Notes: generated by a model not told the origin, from the sequence alone. Counted from the first letter of the stretch, positions 1 through 9,482 are shown. The stretch: 64,000 nucleotides of DNA from 2-12-FULL-35-23 sp965196985 (GCA_965196985.1 CBDALO010000066.1:62001-126000), one strand, 5' to 3'. Program-made: numbers and translations.

Positions 1-282
1 AAGAAATGGCGAAATAAGCCGTTAGGAAAGATAAAATATCTTTGGCTAGATGCACGTTATGAGAAGGTGCGCACTAGCGGCACAGTACAAGACTGTGCGG
101 TATTGATAGCCTATGGCTTTGATGAATCAACCGGCAAGAGAACAGTGCTAGGTGTTTCTGTTGCGTTATCAGAGGCTGAGGTACATTGGCGTGATTTTCT
201 TCAGCAGTTGGTTGAGTGTAACGTCCCACAATAATTTAGAGAAACCATCTCAACCTATTTTGCGTGAGATGGTGTCAAATAG

Positions 283-1083
283 TTAACCTTTTAGCTCATG
301 AATTGCCTGATTAATGACATCATCCGGTATATGGTTTAAATTCATATTAGCGGCGATTAGCAACGCATGTCGCATGAGCCTATCAACATAACGAAGCCTA
401 CCTTTTGTGGCCATGTGTACTGCACGAATACCTGTTTCAGTGAATAAGCTGCTGCTCATTCCTGCCTTCTCAAAAGCAGCGTGAATAATGCTCTCAAAAT
501 CCCTGCTATCCTCAATTGCATGCCACCTAATAAAGCACTGAATTCTAGAGTTGATAGGTTCATAGGCTGGTCTCTGCAATGTTGCTAGAAGTGATGGGAG
601 TCCACATAAGATAATCGTCATGACGTCTTTGCTGTCAAAACTGAAATTAAGGAAGTCAGGTAATCGTAGAATGAAATCATTACTAAGCTGATGCGCCTCG
701 TCTAGGATCCAAATAGGCTGAACGTTTTTATCATGGTAGAGCGCGATCAAGCTCTGCTTCAAGTCTCTCCAAAGTTTAGAGAATCGGTAATAGTTTTCTA
801 AACCTAGATTTTCGGCAAGCTGAGAGTACACATCAAATGACCGAAAGTGAGTGTCTGATTGATAAATGACTTGATGGGTCAGCGGGTTGAGTTTATTGCT
901 CCAGTATCTTAGCGCCGTGGTCTTTCCTGTCCCTGAGTCGCCAGTAATCACTGCTAAGCCGCGTGTTTCTAGCAAACCATTAAGTTGCTGTTCTAGTCGC
1001 TTTGACTGCGCCAATTCAATAATGTTTGATTTACCCAATGGATCAAATTTCAAGCCAAAATGTTGAAGATACATCTTACTCAT
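283..1083 (-). CDS. ExeA/TniB-like AAA ATPase of the transposon
   Basis: About 266 aa with the ExeA-type N-terminus MYLQHFGLKFDPLGKS, Walker A GDSGTGKTT, Walker B IWILDEAHQ and a C-terminal helical lid. Relatives (TniB, TnsC, MuB) bind DNA and ATP, choose targets and activate the DDE transposase. The start is ATG at 1083, overlapping the transposase stop (1076-1078), which suggests translational coupling; an ATG three codons later (1074) is equally possible. The gene is intact although its partner transposase is disrupted. The same ATPase fold occurs in MshM at 58290-60789, so general annotation may name it ExeA. Confidence 0.85.
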   Translation of the reverse strand: MSKMYLQHFGLKFDPLGKSNIIELAQSKRLEQQLNGLLETRGLAVITGDSGTGKTTALRYWSNKLNPLTHQVIYQSDTHFRSFDVYSQLAENLGLENYYRFSKLWRDLKQSLIALYHDKNVQPIWILDEAHQLSNDFILRLPDFLNFSFDSKDVMTIILCGLPSLLATLQRPAYEPINSRIQCFIRWHAIEDSRDFESIIHAAFEKAGMSSSLFTETGIRAVHMATKGRLRYVDRLMRHALLIAANMNLNHIPDDVINQAIHELKG

Positions 1084-1436
1084 CCTCCTCAGTGATATCC
1101 AAATCCTCTTTAACTTGGTTATAAACAATCTCAACTAGCGAGGTTTTTCTTGCTGGTTGTTCCGGCATCTGAGGTCTAGCTCGGGTTCTAGAAAGGTTGT
1201 TATGTTTGTCCAGCTCTCCCACTGCACCAAGGTATTGATATTCCAATGATTCGACGTGACGGGCGGAGTCACTATGCGGATCAACCACTAAATAAACCTC
1301 TTGTTGAGCCAGTTCAAATGGAACTTCAAAGAGTCGATTATTCCAGCTTACCGTGCCATCCTTCCTGACTCGGCGCTTAATGCGATGCAGGAAGTAATCA
1401 TCTAGCTTATCGGCCAAACAACCTAACGGGTGAATT

Positions 1437-2823
1437 GGGTGCTGCCTTTATATAATGTAGAAAATATAGCATAATATACACTTTAACTTGATTACGGATG
1501 GTGTTTGGATGTTAGCTAGAATTCTCTCTGATGAAAATAATGAATTAACTATTGAGCTCAAGCTTCCACTAAAAGGATCCATGCTTGAATGTGAGGATGC
1601 AATTCTTGACGGCCTTAATGAGGTTGGAACATTAGCCACTGAAAAAGCTTTAAGTAAGTTTGATGCAGATGGCTCTCCTATCCATGTTGGAAAAATAAAG
1701 CTAACAGCACGAAGTAGAGATGAAGCAAATTACCAAACGCCTTATGGAGTTGCTCGAGTTAAGCGTTATGTTTATCAAACCTCTAAAGGCGGGAAGATCT
1801 TTTGTCCTTTAGAAGATAAGGCTAGAATTATCCAAGGATCAACACCGCGATTTGCAAAAATAATCTCACATAAATACTCAAACTTACCTGCTCCTAGTGT
1901 TATTGATGATCTCAAGGTCAATCATAACCGTAAAATCTCACATTCATACTTGCAACGGGCAACTGATTTTGTTGGCGGTATTGCACAAGCCAAAGAGGCT
2001 GAGTGGGAATATGAAGAGCCAAAGCTTGATGCAGGCATTGAGATGCTAAGCATTAGCTTAGATGGTGCATATGTTCTCACCGTTGATGATGGTTATAGAG
2101 AGAGCATGGTTGGAACTATTTCCATGTATGATAAGCATGGTGCACGCCTGCACACAACCTACGTTGCAGCATCACCAGAATATGGAAAAGATGAATTCTT
2201 TAATAGGCTTGAAAAGGAAATAAAGCTGAAAAAGAAATATTACCCTGATGCTAAAACAATTGGCGTTGCTGATGGAGCAAAAAATAATTGGCCATTTCTA
2301 AAAAAACATACTGATACGCAAATTTTAGATTTTTGGCATGCAACTGAATATCTCGGTGAAGCATCAAAGGCAATATTTACCAAAAAATCTGAAAGAGATG
2401 AGCGTGATGTTTGGCTCCAAGAGCGATGTCATGACTTAAAGCACAAGAAAGGTGCGGCAGGTAGAATACTTGCTGAGCTTAAAGAGCATGTAAATAAAAA
2501 ACTGAATAAATCGCTTAGAGAAAAGCTAGAAGGAACAATTACGTATTTTGAAAATAATATTAAAGAAAAGCGAATGTCGTATCATAATTTGATTAAGCAG
2601 AATGCACCAATTGGCTCTGGCGTCACTGAAGCAGCATGTAAAACAATTGTTAAACAAAGATTAGGCGGATCAGGAATGCGCTGGAAAGACAAGGGAATGA
2701 AAATTGTTTTATGCTTGAGAACACTAGTAAAGACTAAAGGAAGATGGGATCAGTTTTGGGAGAAGGTTAATGATTTTGGCGTGCCAGCAGTAATATAGCC
2801 TACATTATATAGAGGCAGCACCC
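1437..2823 (+). mobile_element. ISKra4-family insertion sequence, copy 1
   Basis: 1,387 bp. The ends share GGGTGCTGCCT then TATATAATGTAG with one mismatch. The flanking octamers are GGTGAATT (1429-1436) and GCTGAATT (2824-2831), a target duplication with one mismatch. It carries one transposase gene in the opposite direction to the interrupted host transposase. Confidence 0.9.
1509..2798 (+). CDS. ISKra4-family transposase
   Basis: 429 aa from the ATG at 1509 (MLARILSDENNELTIEL). Family motifs are clear: MLSISLDGAYV with the first Asp, TIGVADGAKNNWPFL with the second, FWHATEYLGEASKA, and the C-terminal block PIGSGVTEAACKTIVKQRL followed by GSGMRWKDKG. It appears intact. It is nearly identical to the second, split copy (60815-64000), differing for example at AIF/AVF and WLQ/WLE. 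An in-frame start 7 codons upstream is possible but less likely. Confidence 0.92.
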   Translation: MLARILSDENNELTIELKLPLKGSMLECEDAILDGLNEVGTLATEKALSKFDADGSPIHVGKIKLTARSRDEANYQTPYGVARVKRYVYQTSKGGKIFCPLEDKARIIQGSTPRFAKIISHKYSNLPAPSVIDDLKVNHNRKISHSYLQRATDFVGGIAQAKEAEWEYEEPKLDAGIEMLSISLDGAYVLTVDDGYRESMVGTISMYDKHGARLHTTYVAASPEYGKDEFFNRLEKEIKLKKKYYPDAKTIGVADGAKNNWPFLKKHTDTQILDFWHATEYLGEASKAIFTKKSERDERDVWLQERCHDLKHKKGAAGRILAELKEHVNKKLNKSLREKLEGTITYFENNIKEKRMSYHNLIKQNAPIGSGVTEAACKTIVKQRLGGSGMRWKDKGMKIVLCLRTLVKTKGRWDQFWEKVNDFGVPAVI

Positions 2824-3939
2824 GCTGAATTTTAGTGAGGTCTTGCTGATAGCGTTGTAACGGGGTCATCTTGTCAGGCAGGGCGCTTTGCGAGGCTTGA
2901 TGATAAACACGCTCAACCCAAGCCCAAAATCGATCATTCAGCGCATTGAAACTATGAATGGAATCCAGGTTGCATTCAGCTAGGAATTGCTCGCGTACTG
3001 TTCTATGCCAACGCTCTAGTTTGCCTTTGCTTTGCGGTTCATAGGGCCTGCCGTAAATCAATTGAATTTTCAAACGAGCACAAATGGTTTGCAACGTTTT
3101 AGCACGGTAGGCAGGGCCGTTGTCAATGATGAGCTTAACAGGAAGCCCACGTTTGAGTAATGCCTCTTTCAACACATGCTCAATAGTAATGGCACTCTCA
3201 TCAGTACAAAATTTACTGTGACAGACCAACCTTGAGGCATCATCAAAAATACTCACCAAATAGCTTTTAACTCTTCTTTGGCCATCGTAAATCGTTGGAC
3301 CATGCATGACATCGCCATACCAAATATCACAAGCTGTGAGCGCCTCAAATGAGCGGCGCTCAATTTGGTTAGAAGGTGTGACTGTTCTTTTAGACAGGCC
3401 GTGTTTTACTAATAAGCGGTGAACTGTTGCGTGAGATAATTCACCTCGTGCTACCTTCCCTTGAGTTTCTAAGAGTTTAATCAAGGTCGGAATTGATCTT
3501 GAAGGGCTTTCCTGTTTAGTGGAAATAATTAACTCTTGTAGCTCTGGATTGATGTGACACTGGCCTTTGTCTCGTCGAGTTTTAGGAACTAATCCATCAA
3601 TACCCTGCTTTAACCAGGCGTAATACCAATTCTCAATTGTTTTAGCACTGAGGTGAACACGCTTACTACCTGGAATGTTGTAGGTTTGCTGGGACAACCT
3701 TTTAATAATGGTCTTGAGCTCACCATGCTCAAAACTATTTCGGCTACATAGCTCACCTAAAACACTTAGGCGAAACAGTGCTGTTGGGTGAATGGGCTTG
3801 GTCATTTTGCAATTCCTGTGTGATTTAACTACTTGCAATGAGTTAATCACAACTTGAGTTGAGAATGCTACGCTCAAACTGTGTGGGGTCGTGAGGTTTA
3901 CAGAAAATATCCATCTCAACTTTTTTTCACGTTAATTAA

Positions 3940-4496
3940 TTATGGGATGCTCACTCCTGTGTTGTTAAGAAAAAGCATGATGCTCGATAAATCATGCTCA
4001 CCAAGGCAGGCCAACCAAAACGCTTGTGGATCACTATGTCGCCCAAGCTGTAACCACAACGGATGTGCTTTGATATGGAAGGAGTAATCAACGAAGTGGT
4101 CAACCAACCAGTGAAACCACCTAGCAACGGTGTGTCGACTAACACCTTGCTCCTGACCTGATGAGCTAATACTTTTCCCAGGAGCACGCTCATTAACACT
4201 GCCTGCTGAACTGACCAGCAATACCAACGCTTTGGAGAAAGTATCTCAGGTAGGGTTGAACAAGTACGTTTACATTGATGACAATAAAATCTCAAAACAG
4301 GGGTGGGATTTAAAGAGCGTCCTTTACCTGGGTTCCTATCTGGTTTTCGATCATATGATCCATGTGACCATAGTCCACCTGCACCGCAATGGCTGCACTG
4401 CTCTGGCCTTAGTAGCTCTGGATTTTTTTTCAGCAGGATCAGGTAATCACTCAGGCTTTTAATCGCTTTTATGATTCTGCGCATGATTAATTTCAC
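3940..4496 (-). CDS. DUF6431-like zinc/HTH transposon protein read in two frames
   Basis: The first frame (4496 to about 4175) gives CSHCGAGGLWSHGSYDRK and FYCHQCKRTCSTLPE, a four-Cys zinc-ribbon-like region. After GKV it turns into implausible sequence. The frame one base back gives GKSISSSGQEQGVSRHTVARW, a helix-turn-helix, then WLQLGRHSDPQAFWLACLGE to the stop at 3940. A -1 shift at GGGAAAA joins them into exactly 185 codons. This could be programmed frameshifting or a single-base mutation. It is probably an accessory DNA-binding protein of the transposon; the DUF6431 name is from memory. Confidence 0.65.
4173..4179 (-). other. Candidate -1 frameshift heptamer G GGA AAA
   Basis: Read on the minus strand in the upstream frame the codons are CTG GGA AAA GTA, so the run G GGA AAA fits the X XXY YYZ pattern for simultaneous tRNA slippage. 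Slipping back one base gives GGG AAA AGT ATT and enters the downstream helix-turn-helix frame. A weak stem (GCTC/GAGC) and another (GGTGT/ACACC) follow within about 45 nt. The site explains the two frames, but a mutation at the same run is equally compatible. Confidence 0.5.
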
Positions 4497-6101
4497 TATA
4501 GTTTTTATATCAAGTTATTTTACCTTGATAGGTTACTAAAAACCTTGTTTATTATGAGATAAAACTAGCTCAATTCCCCTAAATAAAGATAGACGTAACA
4601 GTTGAGCGAGGTATACATGGTATTGAGTTGATTACTAGCGACGCTCATACTGGCCTAAAAGCCGCTAGAAGAGCTGTGTTCCCCAGTGTTCCTTGGCAAC
4701 GCTGCCAATTTCATTTGCAGCAAAATGCTCAGGCTCACATACCAAAGCGCTCAATGAAGGAACCAGTAGCTGAGGAGATTACAGCTATATTTAATGCCTC
4801 AAACATTCATGAGTCGGAAAGACTATTGGCTATGGCGGTAGATAAATATCAGCAAACAGCACCAGAGCTTTCTTCTTGGTTGGAAGTGAATATACCGGAG
4901 GGCTTAGTAGTGATGAACTTTGACAGGCCGCATCAAAAAAGATTAAGAACCAGTAACATAGCTGAGCGCGTAAACAGAGAGGTAAAAAGAAGGACGCATA
5001 CAGTTGGAATTTTCCCTAATACTGAATCGTGCCTAAGGCTCGTATCAGCTGTTTTAGTGGAAATTGATGACCAGTGGAGCAGATCACCTAGATACTTAAG
5101 TTGAAGTGAATAATAAGGCTTCATAGGGTTTTAGGATAGATCATTCTTGTTCTTATTAACGAGATATAATTGCTATTACCTAAAAGTTAATAATTTATTT
5201 TGAGAGGAGAAAAATTTGAGGTATAAATAATTTTTTAGATTGATTAGCATAATTAATTTAAGATATTATGCGATGAGACAGGTACAATAGAGTGCCATTT
5301 AGAATTTTAAAGGTTTTTCTAAGTACTGAAGTTGGTTTTTACAGACAAAATAACGCTCTATCAGTTTTGGATTCAGTCAGTTGTCGTTTATGGCGTATTA
5401 AACGCATTGCAAGTGTTACAAAGGCAGCTAGTTTAGTAGCACCGATGTGCTCTTCATCAAAATGGCGTGAGCTGATGGCCTGGTAGAGTCGACGTAGCTC
5501 GATTGATTTCGAGTTATGAGAGTTATTGGAACGGATATCGACTTCACTGCGGCAACGCGTTAGTAATTGTAGTAATTGTTGTTTAGCTAAGTGGCAGTAA
5601 CGCCCATTAAGTTCTGTTGTAAGGCGATCAAGGACCGTTTGTCCTTGCCACATCATTGCTTTAATTTCATCATTAAATTGAGGAATTTTATTGATTAGGG
5701 TTAATGCAGTAAATAAATAACTAGACTGCAATAGTTTTTCCTCAGCGGTAATTGGCTGCTGATTTATATTGGCAATTAAGTAGTTGAGTTGTTGAGAGTG
5801 GCCTGATTCAGTTAATAGGATTTTTTGTTCTGCAGCAAGTCGTCTAAGTGCATGGCCGATTAACTGATAATAAATAGCAAGATTAATGGCTTGTTGATTC
5901 GGTGCTTGCGGTAGTGGTGCTAGTTTGTAGCTATAGTAAGGGTTCTCATCGTAAAGGCTCTCACCCGAGCTGACTTGTAGTTGGGTGATGGATCGGTCTT
6001 TGGTACGTAATAACTTAAAAAGGTAGCAGTCAGTTACTGTCTTATAAAAATAGGTCTGCTGAGAATATCGGAAGTGCTCGCTATCACGCAGCTTTAAGCT
6101 T

Positions 6102-7633
6102 GCTAGTGCGCCATCCTTTCTGTAAATTCCATTGACTTGCTGAAAATAAGCAGGCGACTCAGTCAGATTAGAAATTCCTTTTAAGGTAAACTTAACCAAA
6201 AAAGAGGAATGACAATGAGCTGCTATAAAAATGAGAACTTAATCGAAGAAGCCATACATGTTTTAGCGATGGAGGGGTTTGAAGCTTTACCTAAGCTTGT
6301 CTCCAGGTTGATGAATGAGGCTATGTTAATAGAAAGGGAGCGCCATTTAAATGCCAGTCCTTATGAGCGAACTGGCGATAGAAACGGATATGCGAACGGC
6401 TTTAAACCAAGGTTAATTAACACAGGTCAAGGTCAGCTTGAGCTACAGATACCGCAGGTTAGAGACTCCAATGAAGCCTTCTATCCATCAGTCTTAGAGC
6501 GAGGTGTACGCTCTGATAGAGCACTTAAGCTGGCTGTCGCTGAAATGTATGTGCATGGGGTTTCCACGCGCAAAGTTGAAAAGGTGCTAAAGCAACTCTG
6601 TGGAACAGATATTTCAAGCACAGAGGTAAGCCGTTGCGCTAAATTGTTGGATGAAGATTTAAAGAAATGGCGAAATAAGCCGTTAGGAAAGATAAAATAT
6701 CTTTGGCTAGATGCACGTTATGAGAAGGTGCGCACTAGCGGCACAGTACAAGACTGTGCGGTATTGATAGCCTATGGCTTTGATGAATCAACCGGCAAGA
6801 GAACAGTGCTAGGTGTTTCTGTTGCGTTATCAGAGGCTGAGGTACATTGGCGTGATTTTCTTCAGCAGTTGGTTGAGCGAGGTATACATGGTATTGAGTT
6901 GATTACTAGCGACGCTCATACTGGCCTAAAAGCCGCTAGAAGAGCTGTGTTCCCCAGTGTTCCTTGGCAACGCTGCCAATTTCATTTGCAGCAAAATGCT
7001 CAGGCTCACATACCAAAGCGCTCAATGAAGGAACCAGTAGCTGAGGAGATTACAGCTATATTTAATGCCTCAAACATTCATGAGTCGGAAAGACTATTGG
7101 CTATGGCGGTAGATAAATATCAGCAAACAGCACCAGAGCTTTCTTCTTGGTTGGAAGTGAATATACCGGAGGGCTTAGTAGTGATGAACTTTGACAGGCC
7201 GCATCAAAAAAGATTAAGAACCAGTAACATAGCTGAGCGCGTAAACAGAGAGGTAAAAAGAAGGACGCATACAGTTGGAATTTTCCCTAATACTGAATCG
7301 TGCCTAAGGCTCGTATCAGCTGTTTTAGTGGAAATTGATGACCAGTGGAGCGGATCACCTAGATACTTAAGTTGAAGTGAATAATAAGGCTTCATAGGGT
7401 TTTAGGATAGATCATTCTTGTTCTTATTAACGAGATATAATTGCTATTACCTAAAAGTTAATAATTTATTTTGAGAGGAGAAAAATTTGAGGTATAAATA
7501 ATTTTTTAGATTGATTAGCATAATTAATTTAAGATATTATACGATGAGACAGGTACAATAGAGTGCCATTTAGAATTTTAAAGGTTTTTCTAAGTACTGA
7601 AGTTGGTTTTTACAGACAAAATAACGCTCTATC
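6102..7633 (+). mobile_element. IS256-family element, copy B (complete)
   Basis: 1,532 bp. The left end GCTAGTGCGCCATCCTTTCT and the right end (reverse complement GATAGAGCGTTATTTTGTCT) form an imperfect inverted repeat. TTTAAGCTT is duplicated at 6093-6101 and 7634-7642. This copy is the reference for the other four in the window. About 255 bp after the transposase stop is noncoding and conserved in every copy. Confidence 0.95.
6209..7375 (+). CDS. IS256-family (mutator-type) transposase
   Basis: 388 aa, usual for the family. The N-terminal region has ERERHLNASPYERTGDRNGY, the typical IS256 motif. The catalytic core follows with YLWLDARYEKVR, ELITSDAHTGLKAARRAVFP, WQRCQFHLQQNA (the C/H motif) and RTSNIAERVNREVKRRT carrying the Glu. 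The preceding AAAGAGGA is a good ribosome binding site for the ATG. It is intact and probably active, since other copies are essentially identical. Confidence 0.95.
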   Translation: MTMSCYKNENLIEEAIHVLAMEGFEALPKLVSRLMNEAMLIERERHLNASPYERTGDRNGYANGFKPRLINTGQGQLELQIPQVRDSNEAFYPSVLERGVRSDRALKLAVAEMYVHGVSTRKVEKVLKQLCGTDISSTEVSRCAKLLDEDLKKWRNKPLGKIKYLWLDARYEKVRTSGTVQDCAVLIAYGFDESTGKRTVLGVSVALSEAEVHWRDFLQQLVERGIHGIELITSDAHTGLKAARRAVFPSVPWQRCQFHLQQNAQAHIPKRSMKEPVAEEITAIFNASNIHESERLLAMAVDKYQQTAPELSSWLEVNIPEGLVVMNFDRPHQKRLRTSNIAERVNREVKRRTHTVGIFPNTESCLRLVSAVLVEIDDQWSGSPRYLS

Positions 7634-7953
7634 TTTAAGCTTATTATATTACCTTCTTCTTTCATATCAGCATGTAGGTAGGCTAGAGAGCTTTCAGATT
7701 CGGATTTTTTGCCGTACAGGTGAAATATTTTACCGGTTATTGAGTTTAGGATACTAAGCTCTACGTGATCTAATTCGCAAGCACTTTTGAAAAGTTTAGA
7801 AAACATAACTGTAAGCTCCGTAATTTATTATTGTTCTAGAGGTGTTTCGCCAAAATTTAAAGCCGTCATTTATAGCACAGGGTTTCTTAAAGGAAACTTA
7901 AGTGATTGCCAATGTCTGCAAGAAGTGAGATTTTGAGTATTAAGTGCTTGCTG

Positions 7954-9141
7954 TTATATGCTTATATTTTTATGAGAAGGTAAGCTTCTAACCTTAATCA
8001 CCCCCTCAATCTGTTGTAATTGTTGCAAAGTTGAGGAGTTAATGGGGTGATCAATATCTATTAATGTATAGGCAATTGACTGACGTGATTTATTAAGTAG
8101 GTCTAGGATGTTAAGGCCAGCTTGTGCTAGCACAGTGGTAACTTGTCCAACCATGTTAGGAATATTTTGATTAGTTATAGCGAGTCGAAAAGAAGAGCCG
8201 GGTGGAAGTTGTGCAGTTGGAAAGTTAACTGAGTGTTTGATATTGCCATATTCTAAGAAGTCCCTTAACTGCTTAACGATCATAATGGCACAGTTTTCTT
8301 CAGCTTCAGCAGTTGACGCGCCTAAGTGTGGCAAGCTGATGACTTTAGGGTGCTGGTTGAGTGCCTTACTTGGAAAGTCACAGACATAGCAAGCGACTTG
8401 TTGTTCATCGAGAGCAGCAAGTAAATCCTGTTCATTAACAATGCCTGCTCTAGCAAAGTTAAGCAATACTGCGCCGGGTTTGAGTTGGCTTAAGCTTGCA
8501 TGATTGCAAAGGTTTTTAGTTTTCTCGATCAAGGGTACGTGATAGCTGATAAAATCAGACTGAGATAAGACTTCTTCGTGGCTCGTTGCTTGCTTTACAT
8601 TGGCAGACAGCTCCCAAGCGCGCTGCACCGTAATAGCGGGATCATAGCCAATAACTTCCATATCAAGCGCTAAGGCAGTATTGGCGAGTTTAACGCCAAT
8701 AGCACCTAAGCCGATAATACCTAAGGTTTTACCGGCGAGTTCAGAGCCTAGGAATTGTTTTTTTTGTGCTTCGACTTGTTGATGCAAACTAGCATCATCA
8801 CCGTCGAGTTGCTGGGCATAGTGCCATGCAGGACAGATATTACGAGCAGCAAGCAACATGCCAGTTAGTACTAATTCTTTGACGGCATTGGCATTTGCGC
8901 CAGGGGTATTGAGTACCGGAATACCGAGTGCAGTGAGCTTGTCGACGGGAATATTGTTAGTGCCTGCGCCAGCGCGGCCAACTGCACAGATACTACTTGA
9001 AAAGTCATAGTCATGCAGGTTATGTGAACGTAATAAAATTGCCTCAGGGTTAGAGCTGTTCTCACTAACGTGATAGTGCTGTGGATCAAGCTGAGCTAAG
9101 CCTGTTGCTGCAAGCTTATTGAAAAGTTGAATTTGAAACAT
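7954..9141 (-). CDS. serA: D-3-phosphoglycerate dehydrogenase-like protein
   Basis: 395 aa from the ATG at 9141, preceded by AAGGACG; an upstream in-frame extension lacks such a site. It would oxidise 3-phosphoglycerate to 3-phosphohydroxypyruvate, the first step of serine synthesis in the cytosol. Seen: catalytic AVGRAGAGTNNI near residue 55, the Rossmann motif GIIGLGAIGVKLA near 143, NFARAGIVNE, and LPHLGAST with the catalytic His. A C-terminal ACT-like segment (FRLAITNQNIPNMVGQV) would sense serine. The short type lacks the long intervening domain. A SerB-like phosphatase lies 6 kb away. Other 2-hydroxyacid dehydrogenase roles remain possible. Confidence 0.85.
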   Translation of the reverse strand: MFQIQLFNKLAATGLAQLDPQHYHVSENSSNPEAILLRSHNLHDYDFSSSICAVGRAGAGTNNIPVDKLTALGIPVLNTPGANANAVKELVLTGMLLAARNICPAWHYAQQLDGDDASLHQQVEAQKKQFLGSELAGKTLGIIGLGAIGVKLANTALALDMEVIGYDPAITVQRAWELSANVKQATSHEEVLSQSDFISYHVPLIEKTKNLCNHASLSQLKPGAVLLNFARAGIVNEQDLLAALDEQQVACYVCDFPSKALNQHPKVISLPHLGASTAEAEENCAIMIVKQLRDFLEYGNIKHSVNFPTAQLPPGSSFRLAITNQNIPNMVGQVTTVLAQAGLNILDLLNKSRQSIAYTLIDIDHPINSSTLQQLQQIEGVIKVRSLPSHKNISI

Positions 9142-9209
9142 AGTACGTCCTTGCTGTGTTATTTGGTTCTCTTTCAGACTGTGTAGGCAAGTAGCCAAGG
9201 GCAAGGCTT

Positions 9210-9300
9210 GTAGCCCGGCTTGAGCGTTAGCGATAAGCCGGGGCAGAACCTAATCTCAACCCTGGATTATCAAATGCTTCGCATTTTCAATCCAGGCACC
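9210..9300. repeat. GTAGCCCGG-type dispersed repeat, copy
   Basis: It shares GTAGCCCGGCTTG, GATAAGCCGG and TATCAAATGCTTCGCATTTT with the two tandem copies at 14949-15240. The two ends pair imperfectly. It lies upstream of the serA-like gene and next to a palindromic element at 9311; the 9205-9548 gap holds only these repeats and a terminator. Confidence 0.75.
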
Positions 9301-9310
9301 CTTTACCGGT

Positions 9311-9383
9311 TGATTTGCGCACTGCTTTTGTTCCATGGCTCGCTACGCTGCGCTTTACTTGCACAAAAACAGTGCGCAAATCA
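9311..9383. repeat. Covarying palindromic element, copy 1
   Basis: The arms TGATTTGCGCACTGCTTTTG and CAAAAACAGTGCGCAAATCA flank an inverted copy of the core CTCGCTACGCTGCGCTTTAC. The same core occurs at 20742-20808, 33093-33167 and 42793-42867 with different but self-complementary arms. It is intergenic in every case. Confidence 0.8.
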
Positions 9384-9482
9384 GTTTAGGTCAGGTTGTT
9401 TGTTCATTTGTTACTGTTTATGCAGCAATACGGCCGTGTTTTCTTTGGAAACGAGGTCTATCTTGCATGATTTTTTAGAAAG

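Larger units (their letters stand above)
1076..3805 (-). pseudogene. rve/DDE transposase of the transposon (TniA-like), split by ISKra4
   Basis: The N-terminal part (3805-2824) has helix-turn-helix segments and an rve core with ACDIWYGDVMHGP, IIDNGPAYRAKTLQ and GKLERWHRTVREQF, giving the D, D and E residues. The C-terminal part (1428-1076) has the beta-barrel block KDGTVSWNNRLFEVPFEL typical of Mu/TniA transposases. Removing ISKra4 plus one 8-bp flank restores one frame of 444 aa across LTKIHPLGCLADKL. The ATG at 3805 is preceded by AGGAAT. It would be the strand-transferase; it is now disrupted, so this copy is not autonomous. Confidence 0.85.
217..4600 (-). mobile_element. Three-gene Mu/Tn7-like transposon (rve transposase, AAA ATPase, Zn/HTH protein)
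   Basis: The left end TGTAACGTC and the right end (reverse complement TGTTACGTC) form an imperfect terminal repeat starting TG, as in Mu, Tn7 and Tn5053 relatives. GTTGAG is duplicated at 211-216 and 4601-4606. All cargo genes are on the minus strand in the order zinc/HTH protein (DUF6431-like), rve-type transposase, ExeA/TniB-like ATPase. That set resembles TniA-TniB modules with a third DNA-binding subunit. No resolvase, TniQ or passenger gene is visible. An ISKra4 element at 1437-2823 splits the transposase gene. Confidence 0.8.
1..5104 (+). pseudogene. IS256 transposase, interrupted (C-terminal two-thirds)
   Basis: Codons read from base 1 (KKWRNKPLGK) to VE at 216, then continue at 4607 with RGIHGIELITSDAHTGLKAA to the stop at 5104. 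The joined fragment is 238 codons, and the missing N-terminus lies upstream of the window. Mutator-type signatures are visible: the LWLDARYEKVR block with the first catalytic Asp, and TSDAHTGLKAARRAVFP with the second. It differs from the intact copies by a Gly-to-Arg change near the C-terminus (QWSR instead of QWSG). The transposon insertion inactivates it. Confidence 0.92.
1..5362 (+). mobile_element. IS256-family element, copy A (left end outside window, split by a transposon)
   Basis: The first 216 bases and 4607-5362 match the intact IS256 copy at 6102-7633 almost base for base. The right terminal repeat ends at 5362 (TAACGCTCTATC). The left end lies before the window, so its target duplication cannot be checked. 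The three-gene transposon at 217-4600 sits inside the transposase gene, flanked by GTTGAG on both sides (211-216 and 4601-4606). The right end interrupts the unknown gene that continues from 5363. Confidence 0.93.
5363..7806 (-). pseudogene. Unknown gene disrupted by two IS256 insertions
   Basis: Joining 7806-7634 to 6092-5363 (removing IS256 copy B and one 9-bp duplication) gives an unbroken 301-codon reading frame beginning MFSKLFKSACELDHVELS. It is then cut again at 5363 by IS256 copy A, so the true C-terminus lies outside the window. I do not recognise the product. It is soluble-looking, rich in Leu, Gln and Ser, mostly helical in character, with no signal peptide or membrane segment. It has no operon partner in view. 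Confidence 0.75.

Noticed and set aside
5363..7633. IS256 copies A and B as the arms of a composite transposon
   Set aside because: Copy B has its own perfect 9-bp duplication, so it moved alone, and the DNA between the copies is one interrupted gene, not a passenger.
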